Assembly (NCBI RefSeq): GCF_020509005.1
Contig: NC_063016.1
Location: 2,914,001 to 2,978,000, forward strand
DNA: 64,000 bases
DNA from: Fulvia fulva
Taxonomy: Eukaryota > Ascomycota > Dothideomycetes > Mycosphaerellales > Mycosphaerellaceae
Reading direction: 5' to 3'
Each line of letters starts with the position of its first letter. The stretch's first letter is position 1. Positions 32,281-41,944 of this stretch are shown piece after piece. The notes below the pieces were generated by a model. That model was not told the origin of the DNA and made no database searches. It saw nothing but the letters and a program-made list of their open reading frames with translations. Made by a program: the position numbers and the translations under genes.

Positions 32281-33372
32281 ATGGCCTCACTGTCCAGAGA
32301 GATGATATTCCTCACCGGAGCACCTGCTGGAAACGACTTGCGCTGGACCGAGACCCACCTTACGCCATACTTCGGCCCCCAATTTCGACGGTATTTGGGC
32401 GACAGCATTGAGGATGACAGTACTACGCAGATCACAACAACTTCAGCAACGCATCCTCTTGCCAAATGGCGCTCTGTCCCAATGCCTGCAGATGCATCGC
32501 AGCAGGACCAAGATCCAGCGAAAGGCGCGCAGTTTCTATCTTTTGGGGAAGGCCTCAACAACGACGACGATGATCTTGAGCACAGACGCTTTCTGGAGCA
32601 TTCTCTGGCAATCCTGCAGGATCTGGACTCGTCTCAAATCGAGGTACCAGACGGTACCGACCTCGACGATACGAACACCATGAGGTTTGGCTCTTTCGGC
32701 GGGACACTTACTTCAGAGCTGTCGCTACAAGAAAGCGATGCTTCTATGGTCAGCACATCTTCAGAACCGGCTGGACCACAAGCTATTGTATTCGAAGGAC
32801 CACTCACCGATCTGAGGCGCATCCCGAATGCGCAACACCTACACGCGATTCAACCTCAGACCATGACTGTGAACATACTTGCATCCGTCATTGTGGTCAA
32901 GCCGACGCGTACCGTGCAGCTACGGCGCCGTAACGCAGAGATGGACATCGTGGAGATAATCTTTGGCGACGAGACCAAGGCGAACTTTACCATCAGCTTC
33001 TGGTTGGTACCTGTCGACAGTCAAGCCGCCCGTTTGCCAAAGCAAGGCAGTCTGCGGGAGACAGTCTCGCAACTGCGCTCTGGCGATGTTGTGATAGCGA
33101 CACACATCGCTCTGAACGATTTCAATGGCAACGTCTATGGCAATAGTCTGAGCAAGCGCACCACGAGGAATAACACGACGTTGATCAGACTATCGGGTTC
33201 AATCACCGGACTTTCGGCGCCGGCCGCTAGCAAATTGAGTCGCGTGCGCAACTGGTCTAAACAGTTTGTTGGCGGAACGAAACGTGCATCGTCGCCGGAA
33301 TCTTCGCCGGGCAGAGACTCGAAGCGCCGTATAGAATTAATCTTGCCCGCGGATACGCAGCCGTATGGATAA
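32281..33372 (+). CDS. OB-fold-like, putative nucleic-acid-binding protein
   Basis: This intronless gene encodes 363 residues and is not a family I can name. The N-terminal 60 residues (LTGAPAGNDLRWTETHLTPYFG and beyond) are compact. Residues 60-190 are acidic and low complexity. Residues 190-315 read like one OB-fold barrel: alternating beta strands such as VNILASVIVVKPTRTVQL and MDIVEIIFGDETKANFTISFWLV, then a polar turn and LRSGDVVIATHIALNDFNGNVYGNS. LRxGDVV-I is a common OB-fold turn in RPA-, Stn1- and Shieldin-like proteins. The C-terminus is basic with an SPESSPGRDSKRR stretch that could be a nuclear signal. A role in DNA or telomere maintenance is inference from fold appearance only. 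Confidence 0.6.
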   Translation: MASLSREMIFLTGAPAGNDLRWTETHLTPYFGPQFRRYLGDSIEDDSTTQITTTSATHPLAKWRSVPMPADASQQDQDPAKGAQFLSFGEGLNNDDDDLEHRRFLEHSLAILQDLDSSQIEVPDGTDLDDTNTMRFGSFGGTLTSELSLQESDASMVSTSSEPAGPQAIVFEGPLTDLRRIPNAQHLHAIQPQTMTVNILASVIVVKPTRTVQLRRRNAEMDIVEIIFGDETKANFTISFWLVPVDSQAARLPKQGSLRETVSQLRSGDVVIATHIALNDFNGNVYGNSLSKRTTRNNTTLIRLSGSITGLSAPAASKLSRVRNWSKQFVGGTKRASSPESSPGRDSKRRIELILPADTQPYG

Positions 33373-33967
33373 CGACTGTCCATCTGTAGGCTCAAAGTTC
33401 TATCGAGTCCTAGCGCAGATCTTGCGTAGAAGGTATGACGTTGAACGGACAAGGATTGAACCCCCCATAGCCACACTTCTATGTCAGACTGATGAAGATT
33501 CCTCTACTGACCTCCACTTCGGTGTATGAGGCCTGCTCCGAGCCACTTCTGCTTCATCTCGATTCCTTCCAACATGCTTTCGCAAGAGGTACGCGGCGTT
33601 CCACGGAGATCAGGTCACAGCAACGGTTCAACGCGCAGACAATCTGGACACTTTCCTCAGCCCGTAAGTATCGACACGCTGTCAGCCGTCCCTTGGCACT
33701 CACTCAAAGCACATGAGTGTACGACCAGCGCATCGTTCGGCGTACCCTTGATTGCGAACCACGTCCCACACTGAGAGGACCTGGTGATCATGCAGCAGCA
33801 TCTCGGGACTCTAGATCGTTGTACGTCTTTTGCCCGTGGCTGCAGAGCAGGCTCCATGCTTACAGAGCCGCAATCTTTTCATGCTATAAAAGCATTACTG
33901 CAGCACAGCTTGGCGTATTGGCCAAATTGGTCCCTGCGAAGTAATACTGACTGAAAGAATAGCGACC
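33373..33967. other. Intergenic region
   Basis: This lies between two plus-strand genes. It holds the promoter of the F-box-like gene, with a TATAAAAG box at 33885. No other gene is supported. Confidence 0.4.
33885..33892 (+). promoter_or_regulatory. TATA box of the F-box-like gene
   Basis: TATAAAAG lies 76 bases before the start codon at 33968, at the expected distance for a fungal core promoter. Confidence 0.5.
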
Positions 33968-34741
33968 ATGAGTACCCACAGCACCACAGATGCAGCCTGG
34001 TCACGATACAGGCAACCAGCATACATCAGGGATTTGCCCCAGGAAGTGAGGTACCAAATCCTCAACTACAGCCTCTACACATCCATCGGAAAGGCCCATG
34101 GAATCATCGATGGTACTTGGTTGAGTTCAATGCTAGGTGACCCGTACTTTTCGAAGGACGCACTCGACGAATTTCGACTTGAACATATGCGGAATCCTGG
34201 CCTACAGGTCCTTTTTAAAAATGTCGAAGACCTGGCTCGTTTGGCGTCCGTGGTAGAGAGCTGCTACGGCGAGGATCCAGTGCCCGTTTGTCTTCGGAAC
34301 ATAATCCTCGATCTTTCAGCCTGCTACTCTGAGCTTCGCTCGCCTCAAAGCGAGCATATCAGCCACACTCTGAGGACTCTCCTGACCGTGCTGCCAAGTC
34401 TCAACAGGCCTATCATTCGGGTACACCTGCGATTCTTGGATTATCTAGCAACGGCTGCGTTCGAGGATTTCCTGTACTATCGCATCTATGAGAAGAATGC
34501 TCTGCCCTCGCTAGAGAGCCTGGAGTTCGAGATCACTGCTGGACAGTTGAACCTTGCGGCGGAGCAGCATGATCATGGTCCCAGAAAGCATCACACACAT
34601 CACTGGGCCAGGATCACCCGCTTCCCTGATGCACATGGTCGCTTCATCCAGGACGCTGTCTGCGAGACATCATCTGCAAAGTACCAGAGCAGGAAGAGGC
34701 ACTACCGTGTACGCTTGCGCAAGATGCACCATCCCGGTTGA
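33968..34741 (+). CDS. F-box-like protein
   Basis: This intronless gene encodes 257 residues. Residues 18-40 (YIRDLPQEVRYQILNYSLYT) match the start of the short F-box/2EXR-type domains common in Dothideomycetes, in which LPxEVRxxI begins the domain. The middle is helical and Leu-rich. From residue 200 the protein turns His/Arg-rich and looks unlike the rest, so the true C-terminus could instead be reached through an unseen intron. The upstream TATAAAAG at 33885 supports expression. F-box proteins recruit substrates to SCF ubiquitin ligases, but most of these short fungal versions have no known target. Confidence 0.6.
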   Translation: MSTHSTTDAAWSRYRQPAYIRDLPQEVRYQILNYSLYTSIGKAHGIIDGTWLSSMLGDPYFSKDALDEFRLEHMRNPGLQVLFKNVEDLARLASVVESCYGEDPVPVCLRNIILDLSACYSELRSPQSEHISHTLRTLLTVLPSLNRPIIRVHLRFLDYLATAAFEDFLYYRIYEKNALPSLESLEFEITAGQLNLAAEQHDHGPRKHHTHHWARITRFPDAHGRFIQDAVCETSSAKYQSRKRHYRVRLRKMHHPG

Positions 34742-35793
34742 ATCGCGTCGCCAGGTTCCTGGACGCTGGTCAACATGAAGCGAGTGCGTATGCCATTCGC
34801 ATGTGGATGCATGCAGGCGACCGAGTGACAGTAAGAACGTCTAGCTCGACGCCACCAAGCTGGGCCTCACAACTTACTGCTGCCAAGCCTGCGAGTACGA
34901 TCGCACCTTCATCCCTCGTTAGGAGCGGCTGTTGAATTGAGAATTGCTCCCAAGACATGCGACATGACTCCTGGAGGTCAAAAGACAGCCAGAGACGTAC
35001 TCAGACCTCGCCATTGCTGCACACCGTGCATTCCGCATGCGGCTTCAATGCAGCGAGACGCTCGACGGTACAATGATATCGGCTACCCTCGGTGGTCGTA
35101 GTGATGTCTCAGTCACTCATGCTGAGGCACAAATGTGCTAAAGTGGCGCCCATGTATCAGAATGGTGGCGCCGTCGACTGAGGCTCGATCTTGCTGGAAG
35201 AAGACTTCATGGCCTTAGAGAAGTCCCGAGATCATCTGGAGAGCTCTGGTACCCTGTTCGCTACTGGACTCGACAACATAGCATCAAGGACGCAAGTCGA
35301 TGTTGCGTGTCTTCAGGTCGAACGCCTTGCAAAGCTATTGACACCGCATCTTCTGGGCAACGCGTGGCCGACACTTTCCATTCCAATCTCTATCAGCGAG
35401 CATGGGCTGTCTATGGTATAGCACCACTGCTGCAGGGCTGACCGAAGAATATGCGTGCTATATCAGGCTGCGCCATTCTGGAACCAGGCCTTCCAACAGG
35501 TTCTTCGCTCCAGCAATTCATGCCGCGGAAGCGACTAGAACCAGTGAAGAAGAGCGCGCGATGCCAATGTCTCGCAAATTGGCTCCGTCAGTTTCCACAA
35601 TCTGTGCTTGGTCAGGCTGAACGCCGGCTGTAAGTCGACGGTGCAGCCACTCTGCTGGCGCTTATGCCAAGCCGACCAATGTTCGCAGGATATATACGAG
35701 AGGGATGCAGCCTTGTGTCGACTACAGCAATCTCCATTCAGGTCTCAAGCACATACAGAAGTCAACGACAACAGCATCAACAAACCAGCAACC
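34742..35793. other. Intergenic region
   Basis: No supported gene. The right end holds the promoter of the Hce2-type locus, with CCAAT near 35676 and TATATA at 35691. Confidence 0.4.
35691..35696 (+). promoter_or_regulatory. TATA-like box of the Hce2-type locus
   Basis: TATATA lies 103 bases upstream of the start codon at 35794; a CCAAT string lies about 15 bases further upstream. Confidence 0.45.
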
Positions 35794-36274
35794 ATGCAGT
35801 TCACTACCACAGCCCTCGCTATCCTCCTTCCAGCTTTCGCAGCAGCCATCAGCAACAGCTGTGGTGGATCCTCATTCGTTGGGGTCACTGCCAACCCAGG
35901 CAAGAACCCACTCGTCAGCGACTGCGAGGCTCTCATTGCCGATTTGGCTGGTGACGCCGACTGGCCGGTCACTACTGAGGGAGGCTCCATCACTTCCATG
36001 GGAACATGTACGCAGAGTTGTAACATCATCAAGACACTGCTGGGGCTAATCTCGCAATACAAGTTCTTTCAACGCTGTCGCTGAGGCCGCTGGTGCCAGG
36101 ATTGGTAACCAGGATGTCATCGATCTCCTGAGGGACTCTATCGCCAAGTTCGCAAAGGGCGAGACTGTTGCTGGCAAGGGAACGGTCTCCATTGGTGCCG
36201 CTGGTGAGGTGCCATGTGGTACTGGATCTGGTAGCTCGCAGATCGACGTTGACTGGACTATCACTGCTGCTTAG
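35794..36274 (+). pseudogene. Ecp2/Hce2-type secreted protein gene with one-base frame break
   Basis: Hce2 proteins are small secreted fungal proteins related to the Cladosporium effector Ecp2; some provoke plant cell death. The start (CAACCATG) opens a signal peptide of about 18 residues ending near AAA. The following block has the Hce2 order: a CGGSSF-like start, a DC pair in the first third, a TC motif, then GNQDVIDLLRDSI further downstream and a terminal Cys. The upstream frame (35794-36084) and the downstream block (about 36068-36274) lie in different frames. A 44-base segment (36020-36063) has a GTAACA donor, CTAAT branch point and ACAAG acceptor and looks like an intron, but removing it still leaves the two parts one base out of phase. 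Either a base was lost at the exon/intron edge or the assembly is wrong. I leave it as a likely pseudogene. Confidence 0.6.
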
Positions 36275-36621
36275 ACATGGATCTGACGGAGCGGAGAAGG
36301 CAATGTAAAGTACGGCGCTGGGGATGGCAAAAGGGAGAGGCATTGTAGAGTAACCTTGATGGCTATTGTTTTCGCATGCTCACAGGGGCGTATGCGGCAT
36401 CAAGTCAATGTATCAACTTCTTCCATGTGCAGTGACATCTTGAACTGGAAGGCCGATTATGCAGAGAGAGCATCGATTCGGAAAACCCCTTGTATGCTTC
36501 TCGCAGCTCGGACTCAGTCCCCCGAAACGCCCAGCACCTAAGGTTCGAACTCTCTCGCGAACCTAGGTGTCTCTCATTCTCCATCAACTCTCCCACCTAC
36601 ACCACACAACACCAAACCACC
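36275..36621. other. Short intergenic region upstream of FMC1
   Basis: This contains a 12-base inverted repeat and the promoter of the FMC1-like gene. No coding frame is convincing. Confidence 0.4.
36535..36569. repeat. Inverted repeat in the FMC1 leader or promoter
   Basis: CACCTAAGGTTCG (36535-36547) pairs with CGAACCTAGGTG (36558-36569) as 12 base pairs with a single bulged A and a ten-base loop. It lies 53-87 bases before the start codon of the FMC1-like gene. Confidence 0.7.
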
Positions 36622-36990
36622 ATGTCAACCCACGCACCTCAAGCCCGCGCCCTCTACCGCCGTCTTCTCCGCGAACTCCCCGCCCGCTCACCCTCAATCC
36701 TCGCAAACCCATCTCCCATTCAGAAACACATCCGCCTTGACTTCTCGAACTCGCAAAGCAACAGCAACGATGCTCTGTCGTTAGCGCACCAAGCACAAAA
36801 GCCCATTGAACATCGCTTCGCAGAGGCCGAGCAGTTCGCACAATATCTCACGGCGCAGAGGCAGTATACGACGCTGATCGAACGGTATAACCCGGGAATG
36901 AATATGAGTGAGGAGGACAAGGTTAGGTTGACGGCGCGGAGGGTTGGCATGGAGTTGCCGGTAGACTTGAGGCATGTGAAGGAAGAGTGA
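36622..36990 (+). CDS. fmc1: Mitochondrial ATP-synthase assembly factor, Fmc1-like
   Basis: This intronless gene encodes 122 residues. It has the LYR-family opening (ALYRRLLRELP at residues 10-20) and, in the C-terminal half, ERYNPGMNMSEEDKVRLTARRVGMELP, the conserved block of Fmc1 proteins. In yeast Fmc1 supports assembly of the F1 part of ATP synthase in the mitochondrial matrix together with Atp12. Length and motif order match the family. The start is the CCATG at 36622. The upstream inverted repeat (36535-36569) would lie in its leader or core promoter. Confidence 0.85.
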   Translation: MSTHAPQARALYRRLLRELPARSPSILANPSPIQKHIRLDFSNSQSNSNDALSLAHQAQKPIEHRFAEAEQFAQYLTAQRQYTTLIERYNPGMNMSEEDKVRLTARRVGMELPVDLRHVKEE

Positions 36991-37399
36991 AGAAGGGACG
37001 ACGAATCGAAGTACAGTTGAAATGGGCTGGACACGCTCTTCCTGCACCGGTGGCGCAGAAGGGGTAGACGTGCGTTCCGACAGCAGGGTGTGTCGGATTA
37101 CCATGGTGTATGCGGTCGTTCTTGTCCTTGGGTCAAGTAAACCGTCTGCCAAAGTACGGCAGCGTCCAGCCGCGAGCCCATGCTTCGAGCGTAGAGGAGG
37201 AGGCTTGCGCTTTTTCGGCAGAGGTATGGAGCAGATTGAGGGAGAACAACGTGGTGCAGGAGATGCAAGGTTCACGCGCATGGTCACACGGGATGGACGC
37301 GAGAGGGAGACTGAAGAGGCTGGGGTGGACGACATGAATTATCGAAGAACGACGCAGAGCAACACCAGACCAGACCGTGCTATCCAAACAGCATCCATT
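36991..37399. other. Convergent intergenic region
   Basis: This separates the 3' ends of the FMC1-like gene and the SET-domain gene. No independent gene is supported. Confidence 0.4.
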
Positions 37400-38342
37400 C
37401 TACGCAATCGCCTTCAGCAATCCCGCAACGCGCTCCCTCGTCTGCTGGAACAGATCACTATCCTCCCCCAAGCACTCTCTATCCAGCTGCAACCCCCTCT
37501 CCGCCAAACGCCGTACCTCTCCTTCCCTCTCAAGCTTCGCCGCAGTCCTCAGCCGCCGTCATACACATCGTAGCAAGCTCCCTCCCTGCAATACCCTCAC
37601 TCTCATAGACCTCAATCATCCTTACCATCATCCTCAGCTCGGCCTCCGCACTCGGCCCTGCCCGCTGCTCAGCATCCTCGGCAAACTCGTGCAACATTTC
37701 CTGCAAATCCACCCTCTTGTCCTCCCCCACCTTGCCCCTCGGACTCTTCGCATCACAGGCAGGACAATCACACAAAAACCCGTACTGCTGCCTCAAGCGG
37801 CCCTGGCGCGATTCCTTCAGAGCGCCGTGTTCGCTCAAATAGCTGATTGTAAGTTCCTCATTCTGCTGAATCGGTTGAATCGAATGAATCGTGAAACGAT
37901 CCAAATTCTGGTTGAAGTTCCCTTGACAGTTCGGAACGCAGTCGTGATTGATGCGGCAGATTTCGCCGAAGAGGGCTTGGTGGCCGGTTCCGATGTCGAA
38001 ATTGTTGTTGCGGAAGATGGAGAGGAGGGTTGGGTATTTCAGCAGGGATGGCCAGAATGGTGTTATCGTCTGGGAAGTAGTAGTGACGGTCTTTCCTGGT
38101 AGGAGAGCATGCCAGGCGGCCTGGGTCCATATCAAGAGTGCGGATTTCTGGACAGGGTGGACGGAGAGCTTCAACAGTTTTGCTTCATCTTCGGGATGAA
38201 GTCTGCGAGAGGCAGCGAAAACGCCACTCTCGTTCTTTACTTTGATAAGGGCCTTTTCTGCTAGGACTCGAGTTCCACGGGGTATGTTTTTGGTTGCAAA
38301 GATACCGAGTCCTTTGACACCGGCGTTGCGGACCTCAATCAT
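37400..38342 (-). pseudogene. SET-domain protein with late frameshift
   Basis: SET-domain proteins methylate lysines; this short SMYD/SET5-like class has mostly unknown targets. The frame from 38342 opens directly with the SET start (VRNAGVKGLGIFATKNIPRGTRVLAEK). It continues with the core GEICRINHDCVPNC, where NHDCVPN is the cofactor-binding turn, and then LTISYLSEH and the post-SET Cys cluster GFLCDCPACD. The open frame ends at 37530, inside a helical C-terminal tail. The next minus-strand frame, one base out of phase, continues a plausible tail down to a stop at 37400-37402 (Leu/Arg/Glu-rich, about 50 codons). The switch lies near 37544-37551, where GAGGAC occurs. Catalytic parts precede the break, so a shortened 270-residue protein could still fold; a sequencing error is equally possible. 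Confidence 0.7.
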
Positions 38343-38711
38343 GCAAAGGTGATGGCGTTGGTGGTGTCGCGTGATGTGTTACCTGCTTTGGTAACGACGA
38401 TGAGGTTCGAGGGCGAGGGGTCGCCAAGATGTTCAAGTCTAGACCCTCTCCAACAGCAAAAGCTATGGGATATTGATGAAGCTAGTTTTGGCCGTCTTCC
38501 GTACATGTATTGTGTGACTTGATCACCAGAACACGGGCTCTCGACAAAAGAGGTAGCCGCTTGTACGAGAATGCGAGTATCTCTTGATCGTGACGACAGC
38601 AATACCAGGGCATAGCGACTGCTCGCGAAGTAGAGGCGAACGATACACGCATCGCTTGACAACATTGGCTCTGTCTAAGGTGCTCGAAGCACTCTTCGCA
38701 GGCTACAATCG
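38343..38711. other. Short intergenic region
   Basis: Promoter side of the SET gene and 3' side of the eight-exon gene, both on the minus strand. A SET-gene upstream exon is conceivable (an open frame ending in a GTAACA donor), but it is not supported. Confidence 0.3.
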
Positions 38712-40863
38712 CTACTGTTTTTCGAGCAAGGAGCGGCGCCTTCTTTTGTCAGGAGCTCTCGGAAGCAGTGAGCCCATCGAGCGGTTCGGCATTCGCCAGT
38801 GACTATTGACGATCATTGTACAAATGCCATGGCGTAACATGAGCAGCGTATTCAGCTCAGCAGGCACATACCAATTCTTGAATAAGTCTCGCGCTCGATC
38901 GAAGTCTCTGTCCTTCTCGACGAAGCTCATGAAGTCTGAAATCCATAATACCAGCAGTTGCATATTCGATTGCAACTTCAGGAAGAAGAGTTTGTGGCAA
39001 GAAATCCCGCCCCTCGACTCCTCGACTTGGCGATGAGATCGATGACATGGAGACCGTGTAAATCCAAGTGTGCAATGCAGAATACCACTGTGCGGAAAAG
39101 TCGTGTCTCAAGAGCCATGTACGGAACTTTTCCGGTGGCCACGACGGATCTGAAGGGCATACAAGCTCGTCGAAGCGAAAAGTATCGATTTTGTCGTTTA
39201 GGGCCTGGAGCATACCACTCTCAAATTGTGAGACCACCTCAGTGGTATCTTCCTCCACCAAGGCTTCGCCTTGCCTACCGTGGCATGAGCACTAATGCGG
39301 AGACCCTCGAAGCGATCGCACTTACTCAAACTTCAGAAGAGAGTCTTGTGCTTTCCACATCTGTTGCATGTCTCTTGCTTTCACATCCGCGAATGCCTTG
39401 TCGAACATCAAGCACCGGCGATACTCTTCGGCCTGTGAGACTGTGATCGACTGTGCTGCTACCATGTACTGCGCGAAAGGAAATTGCATGCTCTGCCATC
39501 CATCTTGTGCCAGACTGCGGCGGATTTGAAAGTCGCCCAGACGCAGTGGTCATGGTCCGGGCGGACCAGTAATCCATTGCGGATCGAGGGGGCGGCGGCG
39601 ACCTCCATGCTGGGCTGTCGCGGGCGGCGGCACGGTGCCTGGCTCAGAGCGTTTGGCTCTCCATGTCATGACTGCAACACGATACTGTAGCCTGGCCATG
39701 CCTGCATGGGCAGGGTATATCTCTTCGTTGATGGTAGGCGGCCCATCCCAGTGCCAGAAGTACGGCTCCGCACTCCTAATGAGTGCGGTGACCTACGTTC
39801 TTGTTAGCTACGAACCTCTAGCAGAGCATGGATGGTCGTGTGTTCGCTCGAGGTGGAATCAGGTCAAGACTTACCGGATCTAAGGGTCTAGGCGCACCGT
39901 GAATGTCCATCAAGCGGTCAATGATGACCTGCAATTGGTCTTTGTATGTTTCGAGCGTTTCCAGCTCCAGATGAAATGTGTCAATCGTGCTCAAATCATG
40001 GTTATACAGAGCTCTCTGCAGCCAAAAGTGGCTGGAATCAAGCGGCAAAGGATCTTCCCTGAAAGATTGTATCAGACCGTGCTTCCAAGAGCTCAGTCAG
40101 TGTGTTCACTTACCATCTGTTCCAGTCGGTGTGACGCATCGTCACTCGAAGGACCTGTGATAGTCTTAGTTCCGAGCCATCCTTGGAAGCCTGGGCTACT
40201 CACTCGAGGGATTATCTGTTGATGGGCCCAATTCAATCGGCGGCCATGGAACATCCGATCAAGCTCGTGCTTTTGGGCGAATACGTGGATAGAGTTGAAG
40301 TTCCTCTTGTTCAGACTTGTCCAAGCACGGGAGAATTCATATCTGTGGTGAGTCAGCTTTTGAGACAAATACGGAAGACAGCTGATTTAAGGAAGACTTC
40401 GGCGTGTCTTCCAAGCTTCCATACAGCGGTGGAACTGCAGTAGATAGCTTTGAAGCAGCAAAAGCACCTACTTGGGCTGATCCGAGGCTGGTGGACCGCG
40501 ATTGTCTTCAAACCACATGGTGATCTTCGATTTGCGAATGGGTAGTTGGCTGGTCTCGAGCCAGATTCTTCTGCACGTCGAGAGGAGACTGGTGCTGGTT
40601 GTCAGAGGACCTCTATTACCGGGTCGATAGTGAAAAGCAGTCTCGCTGTATTTGTTCTGCATGTCTTCGTACTGATCCGTGGCGAACGAGAAAATCAGGT
40701 CTCGGATCTCCTTTGGCAGCTGGCCGAAAAGAGGCGATTGGTCCTGTTGGTGGCATTTGTGCAAGTGATCTTCAAGAGATGTTTCCATCGTCAGTTGGCG
40801 CATAGTCGTGCGTGAGATGTAGTCGCAGAGCCGCTCGCCATCCGGGCGCTCTGTCTGGCCCAT
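38712..40863 (-). pseudogene. Eight-exon 2EXR/F-box-like gene with internal TGA
   Basis: Eight exons assemble in phase: 40472-40863, 40204-40342, 40114-40154, 39875-40058, 39326-39792, 39055-39274, 38872-38975 and 38712-38802. Introns are 49-129 nt, and the one after exon 6 has a weak GTCTCC donor. The total is 546 codons. Residues about 45-120 (FGQLPKEIRDLIFSFAT, later TTSTSLLSTCRRIWLETSQLP) match the 2EXR/F-box-like domain of many small fungal proteins. The rest is helical and charged and not recognised. In exon 5 one TGA interrupts the frame at codon 333 (39550-39552), between a Pro/Gly-rich stretch and LRLGDFQIRRSLAQDGW. No canonical intron removes it. All exon junctions remain in phase, so the lesion is isolated. 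Confidence 0.6.
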
Positions 40864-41944
40864 GACGGCGATGTAGTGCTGTTGAACCGTTTAGCCCTGC
40901 TCGTAGGGATGAATGAGTGAAGTGAAGTGCTGTGTAGTTCGAGAGCTGGCGCAGGTGCTGTACATGTAGGTGATGCAGCTGCAAGTTTGACGTGTACTCG
41001 ATCTTGAGTGCGATTCAGACCTGAATGCGATTCCACGTGGATCTCCTACCTGTGTTGACTATGAGTCTTAGCCGCTGAGGGCAGGTCCGAAGGGCGGCAG
41101 GAAGGGCGGGCGATATGCAGGCGCAGCGCTGCTTTCGCCGCTACCGGACGCTCAAGCATCCGCTTGACGTAGGTCGAAGTCACTCAGAGAGATTTGGTGG
41201 CAAACTCATATCGCGCATCTGTGAAGTTGATGTGTTGATGAGGACTGAAGGCGTAATGAGACGGACCTCGGGAGAGCCTGCGAACATCTCGACCGCGTGG
41301 CCAATGAGAAGCGTTGACTGACGGCAAGCGCTAAGGCGTGTGCCTTTTATGTTTGACGCAAGGTACTGGCCACGCCGAATCCCCTCAACACGGTATTGCC
41401 TTAGCCTAACTGGCTGTCTTGAAAACTTCATCTCCTCCTTCCTCCTCCTCGTCGACCCCGACAGAACTTTCCCACTGGCCTTTTCCCACTTCGGCAAACG
41501 TGCGCTAATGGCGGTTCGCACTGGTTTGTGTTACAGCGGCTTGCCAACTAGGCTTGTCTGTTCTCGCCAAGAAGCCACGGTGTGGTGTCTCCTGGGAAGA
41601 GGTGAAAGGACAGCTGTATATCGTACCACACCAGTAGGGGTTGCAGTCGCCCTCTCTCCAGTCACCGCATGAAACTTGACCAGTTGGTAGGAGATCGAGA
41701 AGCTCAGAGATCAGGCCACAGAATCGATGCAGTATACCTTCAAGATGGCCGGATGCGTGCTCTGGACTGATCGCATCGTTGAAGCATACAGTCGTCTTGG
41801 TGGCTCTCATACGCTGTTACACCAAGTAGTTCCGCGTCGAGATCTTCAATGGATCACCGATGGAAGGTGTCGAGCAATGGAGACGCCTTTTCAGACGAAA
41901 GCCCATGCCCTAAGGCAAGCATCTCCTGGACCCCGGCAACGGGC
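40864..41944. other. Intergenic region
   Basis: Promoter side of the eight-exon gene and 3' side of the Vms1-like gene. Only short frames without domains are seen. Confidence 0.4.

Noticed and set aside
33430..33475. tRNA-like B-box (GGTTCAATCC on the minus strand)
   Set aside because: The T-stem cannot pair beyond two or three positions and no A-box or acceptor stem is present.
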